Shown here one piece after another: positions 16,251 to 24,725 of a stretch of 64,000 nucleotides of DNA (positions are counted from its first letter, which is position 1; each line of letters begins with the position of its first letter). The notes beneath the pieces are model-generated. The model did not search any database. It was not told the DNA's origin and worked only from the letters and a program-made list of their open reading frames with translations. A program made the translations under genes and the position numbers. Source of the DNA: Paraflavitalea soli (GTDB lineage Bacteria > Bacteroidota > Bacteroidia > Chitinophagales > Chitinophagaceae); contig NZ_CP032157.1 of the NCBI RefSeq assembly GCF_003555545.1, positions 996,546-1,060,545 of the forward strand, given 5' to 3'.

Positions 16251-16963
16251 ACAATTTTTTTTGCTGAATGATACAATAGAGGTTACCTGGTAACCATCGG
16301 TGATTACAACAGACGATCATGTGGGGGGCTTATGCCCTCAACCAGGATGTTACATTGTTCAGTATTTAACTGAAATCTGGTGGATTAATTAAACACGATT
16401 ATAGAAACAGAAGGCTTACACCGGGCTGCATATACGTCCTTATTAGCTTGATAAGGACAATCAGGCTGGTTTGTTATAACAAATGCTGATGCACAATTAT
16501 ATACGAAGTGCAGTTTGCTAAAAGTTTGAACAGGTAATAAAAAGTTTACGATACCTGGTATAAAAAGAGCAATGACCGGCAGGGAAGATATTTGTGGGTA
16601 AAATTCGGGACAAAAGTAGAGCTGGGCGGGTTAAAAAAAAGGAAGGCCGGCAAAAGCCAGCCCTCGTGTGAGCCTTTTAGCTCCTGGGTAACACCACATG
16701 TTCGATCATTTATATAATTCGGTTTTTTATTGGCTATTTAGCAGGCTATTGGTTTGCTCGACTTCTTTCTTTTGCGGAGTCTGTACCGGAGGTGATTGAA
16801 ATAAATACGTAAGAAGACTTAGTGTTGGATTTTTAAAATCTGATTTTTATGTTTTATTCCCGTAAATCCAATTTTATTGGAAATCCGTAGCCGGGCCACA
16901 TGAATATCAGGCCGGGGATGTATTTTTACTTTTTTAATTACAACCCGTCATTAATTTACGACC
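16251..16963. other. 713-base gap between divergent genes
   Basis: No credible gene. It holds a perfect inverted repeat at 16281-16295 and an 8-bp stem-loop at 16436-16458 (GTCCTTAT, loop TAGCTTG, ATAAGGAC). The right half is A/T-rich and should contain the promoter of the EVE-domain gene. A short purine tract and a GGCCGGC/GCCAGCC segment near 16640 have no clear meaning. Confidence 0.5.
16281..16295. promoter_or_regulatory. Perfect inverted repeat upstream of the ferritin-like operon
   Basis: GGTTACC-T-GGTAACC is a perfect 7+1+7 palindrome 31 bases upstream of the ferritin-like start codon (minus strand). Position and symmetry fit a repressor or activator site for a dimeric regulator. The regulator is not identifiable. 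Confidence 0.35.
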
Positions 16964-17371
16964 ATGGCTTACTGGCTTGTTAAATCAGAACCATTCAAAT
17001 ATTCCTGGGATCAGTTTGTAAAGGACAAGGAGACTTATTGGGATGGAGTGCGCAATTATGCGGCCCGCAATTTCATGAAAGAGATGAAAAAAGGTGATCA
17101 GGTATTGTATTATCACAGCAATGAAGGATTGGAGATCGTAGGAATTGCCAAAGTGACAAAAGAATTCTACCAGGACCCCACTACAGAGGAAGACGCCTGG
17201 GTGGTGGTGAACCTGGCCCCCTATAAAAAGTTAAAGAAACCGGTAGGCCTGGCACAGATCAAGGCCGACAAACGGCTGGCCAATATGGCCCTGGTACGCC
17301 TGGGCAGGCTGTCCGTAGGCCCCGTTACGAAAGAGGAGTGGGCCGTGGTGATGGAACTGGCCGGCGAATAG
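16964..17371 (+). CDS. EVE domain protein
   Basis: The 135-residue protein is a single EVE domain, beginning MAYWLVKSEPFKYSWDQF and containing WDGVRNYAARNFMKEMKKGD and a YYHSN segment that form the PUA-like pocket. EVE proteins are thought to bind modified bases in DNA or RNA (thymocyte nuclear protein 1 family) and occur both in housekeeping settings and beside restriction systems; no such system is near here. The length is normal for the stand-alone family. A GC-rich hairpin terminator follows. Confidence 0.9.
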   Translation: MAYWLVKSEPFKYSWDQFVKDKETYWDGVRNYAARNFMKEMKKGDQVLYYHSNEGLEIVGIAKVTKEFYQDPTTEEDAWVVVNLAPYKKLKKPVGLAQIKADKRLANMALVRLGRLSVGPVTKEEWAVVMELAGE

Positions 17372-17393
17372 GGTTACTTTTTTGCGTGTTAAG

Positions 17394-17424
17394 ATGGGCC
17401 TGCTACAGGGCCCATTTTCATTAG
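17394..17424 (+). terminator. Intrinsic terminator after the EVE gene
   Basis: TGGGCC pairs with GGCCCA around a short loop (TGCTACAGG) and is followed by TTTTC, 22 bases past the EVE stop codon. Confidence 0.7.
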
Positions 17425-17506
17425 ATCCAATATTTGTTGCAGGAGCGTTTATGTAAAAATAGTATTCACCGCATCTAATCTTCACTTACGCTTAAAAAGT
17501 ATAGCC

Positions 17507-18517
17507 ATGAAATTCAACACACAATGGCAGCTACCCCTATTGGTGGTATTGCTGATGACTGTCAATGCCTGCAAGAACAAGGGAAAAGTAGCCGCAAATG
17601 AAGTTGCTTTATTGCAGGTTACAGAAGAAAAAGCGACTGCAGCTTCAGCCAAAGTTACTACAGATGCCAATACCCAGTTTAAGTATACCGGTACGCCCGG
17701 TTATGTAGCCACTGATTCTGCGGGCCAGCAGGAGGAGGAGCAAGCGCCTCCCGCAGGCAATGAAAAAAAGCAGGCTCCATCTCCCCGGCAAACTCCTGTA
17801 GCCAATCCCGACTGGGATAAAAAGATCATTAAGAATGCAACTTTATCGGTAGAGGTAAAAGATTATGTACGCTTCAATGAGCTGGTGCGTGCTGCCGTAA
17901 AGCAATCCGGCGGTTATATTGCACAGGAAGAACAAAGCGAATCGGATTATAAAATTGAGAACAGTATTACCATCAAGGTGCCGGTCGATCAGTTTGACAA
18001 TACGGTATCGGCACTTACTCCCGGCAAAGAAAAAGTATTGGTACGCAAGATCACTTCACAGGATGTAACGGGTGAGGTGGTAGATACCAGGGCCCGGCTG
18101 GAAGCCAAACGGCAGGTACGCCTGCGCTATCTTGACCTGCTGAAGCAGGCCAAGAACATGGAAGAAATACTCCAGGTGCAAAACGAGATCAACGATATCC
18201 AGGAAAATATGGAGGCTGCCGCTGGCCGCGTGAGTTACCTTACGCACTCCGCAGCTTTCAGTACTATACAGTTGGGTTATTTCCAGGTACTGAATCCACA
18301 GGCAAGAGACCAGGAAACTCCTCCGGGCTTTGGACAAAAAGTATTGACAGCGTTAACAGCCGGACTGGGATGGGTAGGAGAGCTAATTATTTTGTTGGTT
18401 AGTCTCTGGCCGGTATGGCTGGGGCTGCTTACGGCCTGGTGGATATACCGGAAATACCGTCCTGCCAAACGGGTACCGGTCAACAGTGTTGCGCCGCCTG
18501 CGCATCCGGAAGTATAA
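17507..18517 (+). CDS. DUF4349 lipoprotein
   Basis: The 336-residue protein starts with a signal peptide and lipobox (VLLMTVNACKNKG, Cys ~22). A disordered Gln/Pro/Lys-rich linker leads to the DUF4349 domain (about 100-265), which opens with KIIKNATLSVEVKDY and contains a coiled-coil segment between two beta-rich halves. It ends with a membrane helix (about 290-315, LIILLVSLWPVWLGLLTAWW) and a short basic tail. The family is common in bacterial envelopes with unknown function. An outer or inner membrane location with a C-terminal anchor is inferred from the sequence. Confidence 0.85.
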   Translation: MKFNTQWQLPLLVVLLMTVNACKNKGKVAANEVALLQVTEEKATAASAKVTTDANTQFKYTGTPGYVATDSAGQQEEEQAPPAGNEKKQAPSPRQTPVANPDWDKKIIKNATLSVEVKDYVRFNELVRAAVKQSGGYIAQEEQSESDYKIENSITIKVPVDQFDNTVSALTPGKEKVLVRKITSQDVTGEVVDTRARLEAKRQVRLRYLDLLKQAKNMEEILQVQNEINDIQENMEAAAGRVSYLTHSAAFSTIQLGYFQVLNPQARDQETPPGFGQKVLTALTAGLGWVGELIILLVSLWPVWLGLLTAWWIYRKYRPAKRVPVNSVAPPAHPEV

Positions 18518-18574
18518 TATTATTAAGTCTCTCATTGCTGGGTCTTTTTTATAGCAGTATGGCGCCTGGGTGAC

Positions 18575-18606
18575 TTTGGTGTTACCAGGCGTCTGCTGTA
18601 ATTTTA
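18575..18606 (+). promoter_or_regulatory. Predicted Bacteroidota promoter of the sirtuin gene
   Basis: TTTG at 18575-18578, 20-base spacer, then TAATTTTA at 18599-18606, one mismatch from the TAnnTTTG -7 element. The ATG follows at 18633. A 7-bp inverted repeat (CGCCTGG and CCAGGCG) spans the -33 element. Confidence 0.6.
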
Positions 18607-18632
18607 CGGCAATCGCCAAATATAAATATCCA

Positions 18633-19319
18633 ATGAAGAAAAAGTTAGTCGTCCTGACGGGTGCAGGCATCAGTGCTGAAAGTGGATTAAAGACCTTTCG
18701 GGACAGTGATGGCTTATGGGAAGGATATGAAGTGACAGAGGTTGCTACACCCAGGGCCTGGAAAAAGAATCCTCAGCTCGTGCTTGACTTCTATAATTTA
18801 CGTCGTGGTAATGTATTGGAAGCACAACCCAATGCTGCGCACTTTGGGCTGGCAGCTTTGGAAGAATATTATGATGTGCAGATCATAACGCAAAACATAG
18901 ACGACCTGCACGAACGGGGAGGCTCCTCCAACGTATTGCACCTGCATGGAGAAATATTCAAAATGCGTAGTGAAATGGATGAATCCCTGGTCTATGATAT
19001 AAGGGGTGATATCAAAATGGGCGATACCGCAGAAGATGGCGCGCAGCTAAGGCCGAATATCGTTTGGTTTGAAGAACCTGTGCCGCTGATCGAAGAGGCT
19101 GCCCGCATGGTGAGGCAGGCTGATCTGTTTGCTGTAATAGGCACATCGCTGGTAGTGTATCCTGCTGCGGGCCTGCTCAACTATGCTCCCTGGAATATTC
19201 CTAAGTATATTATCGACAAAAAGATACCTTACACTTCCTCCGTAGGTCCACTGACCATTATTGAGAAACCAGCTACCGAAGGTGTTCAGGAATTAGTAAC
19301 TCTCCTGACTAAATCTTAA
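18633..19319 (+). CDS. cobB: Sirtuin, NAD-dependent protein deacylase
   Basis: The 228-residue product starts at MKKKLVVLTGAGIS; an upstream in-frame ATG at 18570 lies inside the promoter. NAD-binding motifs are GAGISAESGLKTFRDSDGLW (18-20 residues), TQNIDDLHERGG and the catalytic HGE. A Tyr and Arg spaced as YxxR (FYNLRR) mark the SIRT5-like class that prefers succinyl/malonyl/glutaryl-lysine over acetyl-lysine. The four zinc-binding cysteines of most sirtuins are absent; the same is seen in other Bacteroidota members, so this is a family trait rather than decay. It acts in the cytosol on metabolic enzymes. Confidence 0.92.
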   Translation: MKKKLVVLTGAGISAESGLKTFRDSDGLWEGYEVTEVATPRAWKKNPQLVLDFYNLRRGNVLEAQPNAAHFGLAALEEYYDVQIITQNIDDLHERGGSSNVLHLHGEIFKMRSEMDESLVYDIRGDIKMGDTAEDGAQLRPNIVWFEEPVPLIEEAARMVRQADLFAVIGTSLVVYPAAGLLNYAPWNIPKYIIDKKIPYTSSVGPLTIIEKPATEGVQELVTLLTKS

Positions 19320-19325
19320 AGCAAA

Positions 19326-19352
19326 CCTGGCCACCCGGGATTCATGGCCAGG
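19326..19352. terminator. Hairpin between convergent genes
   Basis: CCTGGCCA pairs perfectly with TGGCCAGG around an 11-base loop, between the sirtuin stop and the convergent saccharopine-dehydrogenase-like stop. There is no long T-run, so its efficiency is uncertain. Confidence 0.5.
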
Positions 19353-19356
19353 GGAA

Positions 19357-20865
19357 CTAGGAAATATTTTCAAAGAAAATAATACCCTGTTGCTCCAGTT
19401 CTTCCAGCACCGGTTCATAGATCTGGGCAAGGATGGGAATATGCAATCCGGTCAGTTGGATCTTTCCTTCCAGGATCAGTTTGGCGGCAATGCCCAGGGG
19501 TAAGCCTACTGTTTTGGCCATGGCCGTGCGCAGCTGGTCTTCTCCTTTTACGATCAGGGTACTGCTAATGGTATTGGCCGGGCCGCCGGCTGTTTCGTAA
19601 GTTATTTCGTGCAGCATTACGATCATGTCTTTGTCTTCCTTGCCCAATGCCAGTTTTGTTTCCAGGGCAAATTGCAATACATCAGCTGCACTGCAGGTGC
19701 CTTTATTGATGATGGTATTGTTGTCGTCCAAGCCCAGGAAAAACAACTGCTTCATGGAGAGGTTGGCTTCATGCATCTGGCCGGCTACGGTAGCTGCTGC
19801 TTTGGTCTTTACAGCGTCGAGGTTAATATCCATCAATTGTCCCTGATCATCCACCATCATGAAGTCCTGCAACGCCTTACGGTCGTTCTCATCTACTTCC
19901 TGCTCGGCTTTGATCAATTGCTGTAGTTTCTCCAGTAGCTCTTTGGTTTGTGCAACGCGGGCGGTCAACTGTTTTTCTATCCATTCTGAAAAGCCATGGG
20001 TATTAAAATGCTGGTGGAAGAACTGTTGTAAGGTAAGCCCATTGGTATCGTATTGCGGGGTTTCATCGGTGAGCTTCAGTTCGATCACATTTTTCCATCC
20101 AAAGCAAAACTCCGGATAGCGGAGGGTGGTACGTATAAAAGTGGCAGCTTCTTCGAGTTGATAAACGGGGATATAGCTGAGCGAGTCGCGGTTGGGATAA
20201 TAGGCGAGGTAACCGAGTTGGGGCACATTGACTACGCGGTTGGCGTCAAAGAGTTCGGTATAGGACAGGTGGATATCCTGCTGGTCTTCTTTGTATATAG
20301 CGCCTGCCTTACCTGCCAATACTACATTGCGTGGGTTCCAGCTTATCTTGTAACGCCAGGGGTTGTCATCATATTCAGGGGCTACCAATCCACCGCAATG
20401 GGATTTGAAGGAGGTGATGGTTCCCCCGGAAGCTTTGATGCGGTGGATCAGCTGCATGGCGCTCATATGATCGATGCCCGGGTCGAGCCCCATTTCACAA
20501 AGGAATAGCAATCCCTTTTCCTGTATCTGTGGCGCTAGTGACGCGATCCTTTCATCCACATAGGAGGCGGTGAGCAGGTGTTTACCCAATTCCACACAAC
20601 TGTTGGCTACCAGGAAATGGAGGGACGGAGGTAGCAGGGATATTACAATATCGGCCGAAGCGATCAGGGCGTTGCGGTCTTTTTCATGCTCCACATCAAT
20701 GGCTACTGCCTGGGTGTGGGGGGCGTCGCCCGTTTTGGAGCGGGCAAGGGCGAGGTTGTTATCGGCTACGGTGAGCTGCCATTGGTGGGTCTGCACGGTA
20801 GTTGTCAGGTACCCGATAAGGCAGGTGGCCGACTTGCCGGCACCAAACACTAAAATATGTTTCAT
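19357..20865 (-). CDS. Saccharopine dehydrogenase family protein
   Basis: The 502-residue protein opens with a Rossmann fold (HILVFGAGKSATCLIGYL) and an NAD(P)-site, followed by SLLPPSLHFLVANSCVELGKHLLTASYV and the characteristic CEMGLDPGIDHMSAM of the saccharopine dehydrogenase C-terminal domain. The family reduces or oxidises saccharopine (lysine metabolism) or related N-linked amino-acid adducts; the bacterial members often have other substrates. A Glu/Lys-rich insertion near residues 300-340 could be a dimer-forming helix. Cytosolic. It is a single gene, convergent with the sirtuin gene. Confidence 0.85.
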   Translation of the reverse strand: MKHILVFGAGKSATCLIGYLTTTVQTHQWQLTVADNNLALARSKTGDAPHTQAVAIDVEHEKDRNALIASADIVISLLPPSLHFLVANSCVELGKHLLTASYVDERIASLAPQIQEKGLLFLCEMGLDPGIDHMSAMQLIHRIKASGGTITSFKSHCGGLVAPEYDDNPWRYKISWNPRNVVLAGKAGAIYKEDQQDIHLSYTELFDANRVVNVPQLGYLAYYPNRDSLSYIPVYQLEEAATFIRTTLRYPEFCFGWKNVIELKLTDETPQYDTNGLTLQQFFHQHFNTHGFSEWIEKQLTARVAQTKELLEKLQQLIKAEQEVDENDRKALQDFMMVDDQGQLMDINLDAVKTKAAATVAGQMHEANLSMKQLFFLGLDDNNTIINKGTCSAADVLQFALETKLALGKEDKDMIVMLHEITYETAGGPANTISSTLIVKGEDQLRTAMAKTVGLPLGIAAKLILEGKIQLTGLHIPILAQIYEPVLEELEQQGIIFFENIS

Positions 20866-20896
20866 GCAAATCCGGATATGGGATGCAATATAGATA

Positions 20897-20988
20897 AAGT
20901 CCGGAAGACCGGAAGTCTGTAAGTCCGTAATGCCGGAGCGCCTACTGTATTACTTACCGACTTTTCTGACTTGCGGACCTTGCCGACT
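20897..20988. repeat. Degenerate inverted repeat of AAGTCnGnAAG units
   Basis: The left half repeats GGAAGTC/AAGTCCG-type words; the right half is its imperfect complement (ACTTACCGACTTTTCTGACTTGCGG). The same AAGTCCGTAAG word recurs in the hairpin at 42501-42545. Such strings are typical of intergenic repeats in large Chitinophagaceae genomes. Confidence 0.6.
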
Positions 20989-21003
20989 ACTAAACAAAGA
21001 ATA

Positions 21004-21036
21004 ACCGGACCGCTATAAGCTGCCCGGTTTTCTCGT
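21004..21036 (-). terminator. Possible terminator of the small exported-protein gene
   Basis: On the minus strand AACCGGG and TCCGGTT pair around a loop and are followed by ATTCTTTG. It lies just downstream of the 104-residue gene. Confidence 0.45.
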
Positions 21037-21058
21037 TCTGAGCCGTCCTTAAAATGAG

Positions 21059-21373
21059 TTATTGTTGTAGCTTGATCTCGCCAAGCTGGGTAGTCTGGCC
21101 TTCTTTTACATCTGCATCCAACAAGGCATCTTTGTATGGCTTTTTAGCATCGATCCATACTTTCCAGGCACCGGGCTGTACGATAAAACTGAAACCTCCC
21201 CCTTCTGCTGGTTTAATTTTGAGCGAGTCGGTTCCATTAATAGCGATTACTACCTCGGCTGCATCTGTTGGTGAAATCCTCCCCGAAATGGTTGATTGTC
21301 GCATAACGCGAACGGCGTGCAGACTGGCTACCGCGATGACGATAACGATCAACGTGGCGAGTGTCTTTTTCAT
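21059..21373 (-). CDS. Small exported protein with a carboxypeptidase-regulatory-like fold
   Basis: The 104-residue protein has a signal peptide (TLATLIVIVIAVASLHA) and then one beta-sandwich domain of about 80 residues with the pattern ISGRISPTDAAEVVIAINGTDSLKI...GGGFSFIVQPGAWKVWIDA...KEGQTTQLGEIKL. This is the layout of carboxypeptidase-regulatory-like (CarboxypepD_reg) domains: a beta-sandwich that often precedes TonB receptors but also stands alone. The function is unknown; binding or stabilising an envelope partner is possible. Confidence 0.7.
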   Translation of the reverse strand: MKKTLATLIVIVIAVASLHAVRVMRQSTISGRISPTDAAEVVIAINGTDSLKIKPAEGGGFSFIVQPGAWKVWIDAKKPYKDALLDADVKEGQTTQLGEIKLQQ

Positions 21374-21574
21374 AACGAATGGTTTTAGCGATGGTACAAA
21401 TCAATATTCCCGGGCTTACCGCACAGGAAACGTTTTACTAGAGCAACGGTTAAAAACGGGAGAGGGGAGAATTCATATGCAATCGCAGGATGACATATAT
21501 TCAATTTCTATGCCATGGTCTGGTAACTGGCCGTCGACACCAGCCAAAGGAAGGAAGCAATTCGTTTCAAACAC

Positions 21575-21602
21575 AAAAGCGGCCTGCATTGGAACCGCTT
21601 TT
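21575..21602 (-). terminator. Intrinsic terminator of the GYF-like gene
   Basis: AAAAGCGG and CCGCTTTT form an 8-bp stem. Read on the minus strand the stem is followed by TGTGTTTG, directly downstream of the gene ending at 21639. Confidence 0.65.
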
Positions 21603-21638
21603 GGGATGCTATAAAATACGTTATAAGTTAACCGGAAT

Positions 21639-23042
21639 TTAATATCCTGCATGGGCCAGCCCAAGTGCTTTGGAGTTAATACGGGTAATAACATAATCAA
21701 CTGTTACACCCCGATTGGTACGTGGCGCCTCAACTGTCTTCTGTTCCCCGGGCGCTACATCACTAAAGAGCAGCAGCTGGGTTTTTACCACACGCTTTTC
21801 TGGTCCGAGGTAACGGACCTCTACCTGTACTTCATCCAGGGGGTAAAGACTGTTATTGGAGATGGTAAGCTGCAGGTCGGAAATGCCGCCCAGCACGCCG
21901 GTCTTGTATTTATTGGCGTCAACAGCCACCAGCTGGTGGATATTTTTGCGGGCTTGTTCTACTTCCTGGCGGCTGACCGGGGGGCCGGCTGGTTTATTGG
22001 TGACCAGGGCGGGGATGACCTTTACGGTTTGCCGCTGTGATACATCCTTTACCGGCAGGGATTCTTTCATGGCAGGCGCTTCCACCTTGTGGTTGACAGG
22101 CGTGCCAATGGTCTCCTGCTTGTTATTATTATTGGGTTCAACAGCGGGCTGCTGCTGATCGGCAGCAGGGTTGTTGTCAATAGACGTAAGGTTATTGGGT
22201 GTCAATGGCAGCGCGGCTTCCTGGGCAGGCAGCTGATTTTTCCTGTCGCGCTCCTGGATCTGCTTCACCAGCTTGTCGAGCGCAGCACTGTCCTTTTGCT
22301 GGCGGTTATTACTGATCACCAGGCCAATGATAACGCCTCCCAGCAATAAGCAGGCGGCAGCGATGCTGCGCATCAATAACCGGTGGTTATTGGCGCGGGG
22401 CTGTGGCATGTGCGCCAGTTTTTCTTCCTGCCTGGGATGGTTCTTTTCAACGATCTCAGAGAAGCCGGGAACAGGGGTTTCTTCCGAAGTGGCCGTTTGA
22501 TTGGCTATGACCGGGTTGGCTGCTGCACTTTCGGCTTGTTTTATCTTTTCTTCCCGCAGGCGGGCAAACTTTTCATTTAACAGGGAAGCGGGGGAGTCCT
22601 CCTTATCCGTTGCCTGGCTATTGGCCTGTGTTGTTTTGCCGTTTGCTGTGGTGGTGCTGGTCGTCCCACGGTTGCCGGCTCCGGCGGGTAAGGTAACGTA
22701 TATCTTTTTGGCAATAACCGGTTGGGGCGTACTGTTGCCGGTTACGGGCGTCGTAACCACAATGGCTTCGGTATGTACCGGTTGCTGGTAAGTGCTATTG
22801 GTTTGTGATGCCTGGGTGGCTGCCTGCTGGGCGGTGTTTTTTTTGTAGAACCGGTCGTACGGTTGTTCCTCTACGGCAGGTGCAAAGGCTTTTAATTCGG
22901 CAATTTCACTGGGGTATCGCCATGCGGCGCTTTTCCCATCCAACCATACAAGGTCATAAGGTTTAAGGCCCTTGGTCGTTAACTCTTCCACTGAGTAAGG
23001 CCCCGTTTGCTTGTTGTCGCGGAGTAATAAATACTTGTTCAT
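21639..23042 (-). CDS. GYF_2 domain membrane protein
   Basis: The 467-residue protein starts with a GYF_2 (DUF4339) domain (residues ~1-55: LLRDNKQTGPYSVEEL and KPYDLVWLDGKSAAW), a small peptide-binding fold. A long low-complexity Thr/Ala/Gln/Pro linker precedes one membrane helix (about 225-243, LLMRSIAAACLLLGGVIIGLVI). The C-terminal ~130 residues form a beta-rich domain on the far side. The topology is N-in, C-out: an envelope protein with a cytosolic peptide-recognising domain. Function unknown. Confidence 0.8.
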   Translation of the reverse strand: MNKYLLLRDNKQTGPYSVEELTTKGLKPYDLVWLDGKSAAWRYPSEIAELKAFAPAVEEQPYDRFYKKNTAQQAATQASQTNSTYQQPVHTEAIVVTTPVTGNSTPQPVIAKKIYVTLPAGAGNRGTTSTTTANGKTTQANSQATDKEDSPASLLNEKFARLREEKIKQAESAAANPVIANQTATSEETPVPGFSEIVEKNHPRQEEKLAHMPQPRANNHRLLMRSIAAACLLLGGVIIGLVISNNRQQKDSAALDKLVKQIQERDRKNQLPAQEAALPLTPNNLTSIDNNPAADQQQPAVEPNNNNKQETIGTPVNHKVEAPAMKESLPVKDVSQRQTVKVIPALVTNKPAGPPVSRQEVEQARKNIHQLVAVDANKYKTGVLGGISDLQLTISNNSLYPLDEVQVEVRYLGPEKRVVKTQLLLFSDVAPGEQKTVEAPRTNRGVTVDYVITRINSKALGLAHAGY

Positions 23043-23449
23043 ATTTCAACGATAAGCATTCACAAAAGCTCAAAAGCAATTGTAGTGGTACGATCACGGA
23101 AACATGCCGGGTAGTTATTCAGGGGGATTGGAGTAGGGAATGGAATTGGAGGTGGATTCTTTCTACAGTGTAAATGCAAGTTAATAACTTGGACCCACTT
23201 ATTCCAATTACCAGGCCGGAAAAATTGTTAAAATACAAGAATTTAGAAGACAGAATCCAGCATACAGAAGCTTTTGAGGCGAGGTTTAGGTCGGAAATCA
23301 TGAGTCTGGAGTCGAAAGCCGGGAATCAGGGCCAGTTATCCCGAAGTCAAAACGCTACATTCCCTGTTCTGTATTCTTCTGTATTCTATATTCTATATTC
23401 TGTTTTCTATATCCTATTTTTACAACTACTTCATTTATAGCACGATTTT
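23043..23449. other. 407-base gap with period-like repeats
   Basis: The gap holds no supported gene; the open frame at 23174-23440 is made of repeats. Its right part (23361-23425) is a degenerate TTCTGTATTCTATATTC tract, and a complementary tract AGAATCCAGCATACAGAAG lies at 23251-23270 (16 of 20 positions complementary to 23376-23395). It may fold into a large hairpin. Confidence 0.55.
23251..23425. repeat. Imperfect long inverted repeat of ATTCTGTATTCT words
   Basis: Arms are at 23251-23270 and 23376-23395, separated by about 105 bases, with the right arm extended by more copies of TATTCTATATTC. Related words occur at 24689-24710 (AATCCGGAATTCTACATTCTAAATT). Confidence 0.55.
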
Positions 23450-24517
23450 ATGGATACAACAGGAACTATGAGCCAGCTACACATTCCTATGTCTTTGCCA
23501 CTACTGAACCAGGTGCCTGCGGGTGGAATGACCGTGCTGGCGGGGGATGTAGGGGGCACCAAGACCAACCTGGCTATTTACCAGGTTACCCCCCAGGGCA
23601 TAAAAATGGCGCAATCGGCACGTTATGCCTCCGCCGAATACAAATCGCTGACGTCTATTTTACAGCATTTCCTGTCGGATTATGACCTGCCGAAGCCTCA
23701 TCGTATCAGTTTGGGCGTAGCAGGTCCGGTCCTGAATGGGAAGGTGGACCTTACCAACCTGAGCTGGGTGTTGGATCAGTCGGCAATTGCCCGGGATATG
23801 GGAGTAGAGAAGGTTGTCCTGATCAATGACCTGGAAGCCATGGCCTATGGACTGGCCGGCTTGCAGCCGGAAGACTTTCTTACCATACACGCGGGCCAGG
23901 AAAAAGCGGTTGGGAATATGGCGATCATAGCCCCCGGCACGGGACTGGGAGAGGCCGGCTTGTACTGGGATGGGAAAGCTTATTTCCCGTTCCCCACAGA
24001 AGGCGGGCATTGTGACTTTTCGCCCCGTACAGACCTGGATATGGACCTGTGCAAGTACCTGCAACTGAGTGGCGGGGTGGTGAGTTGGGAAAAGGTAGCG
24101 GCAGGCCCTGCTGTGACCAGCATTTATACTTTTTTGCGTGATGTAAAGAAGAAGGAAGAACCATCCTGGCTAACAGAGCAGTTGGCTCTTGAAAAAGATG
24201 ATTCTGCGGTGATCAGCCAGGCGGCACTGCACAACAAGGCTGCCATTTGTGTGGAAACCATGGATCTTTTTATCCGGTATATAGCCCGCGAAACCTCCAA
24301 CCTGGTCTTGAAAATGAAGGCTACCGGGGGCGTTTTCCTGGGAGGGGGCATTCCTCCCAAAATTGCGCCACTGTTGATGAAGGAGGCTTTTTACCGGCAT
24401 TTTATGGATTGTGATCGCATGCAGCATATGCTGGAAGGTGTGCCTATCCAGATCATCAAGAACGATAAAACGGGTTTATTGGGAGCTGCTTATTATGGGG
24501 CCTATGGGGAGTGGTGA
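23450..24517 (+). CDS. glk: Glucokinase
   Basis: The 355-residue protein belongs to the bacterial Glk family (glucose + ATP to glucose-6-phosphate, first step of glycolysis, cytosolic). Visible motifs: the ATP-binding GDVGGTKTNLAIY near residue 33, the sugar-binding LINDLEAMAYGL, APGTGLGEAGL, and EGGHCDFSP. The last GGGIPPKI is also typical. The start at 23450 gives a 30-residue lead-in before GDVGG; internal Met at residue 8, 14 or 27 could be the true start. It is a single gene between repeat-rich gaps. Confidence 0.92.
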   Translation: MDTTGTMSQLHIPMSLPLLNQVPAGGMTVLAGDVGGTKTNLAIYQVTPQGIKMAQSARYASAEYKSLTSILQHFLSDYDLPKPHRISLGVAGPVLNGKVDLTNLSWVLDQSAIARDMGVEKVVLINDLEAMAYGLAGLQPEDFLTIHAGQEKAVGNMAIIAPGTGLGEAGLYWDGKAYFPFPTEGGHCDFSPRTDLDMDLCKYLQLSGGVVSWEKVAAGPAVTSIYTFLRDVKKKEEPSWLTEQLALEKDDSAVISQAALHNKAAICVETMDLFIRYIARETSNLVLKMKATGGVFLGGGIPPKIAPLLMKEAFYRHFMDCDRMQHMLEGVPIQIIKNDKTGLLGAAYYGAYGEW

Positions 24518-24725
24518 TTCCGAATTCCGGATATAGCATGTAGGATTGCTCCGCTGTTCGTACAGGCTGAGTAATTACAACTTATCCATGAATGGAAAAC
24601 AATTGAATGGCTTTAATGTTAAATTTGTTTGAATGGGCTCTCAGCATAATGCAAGTCAGTACCTGGTACGCCTTTGCTCCTGCAGAATCCGGAATTCTAC
24701 ATTCTAAATTAGAAATTGTCCCTGT

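Noticed and set aside
16964-17371. EVE-domain protein as part of a defence island
   Set aside because: Neighbours are a DUF4349 lipoprotein and a sirtuin; no restriction, toxin or phage-defence gene is close.
23174-23440. 88-codon open frame before glk
   Set aside because: Its second half is translated repeat sequence (TATTCT words), so it is not a real gene.
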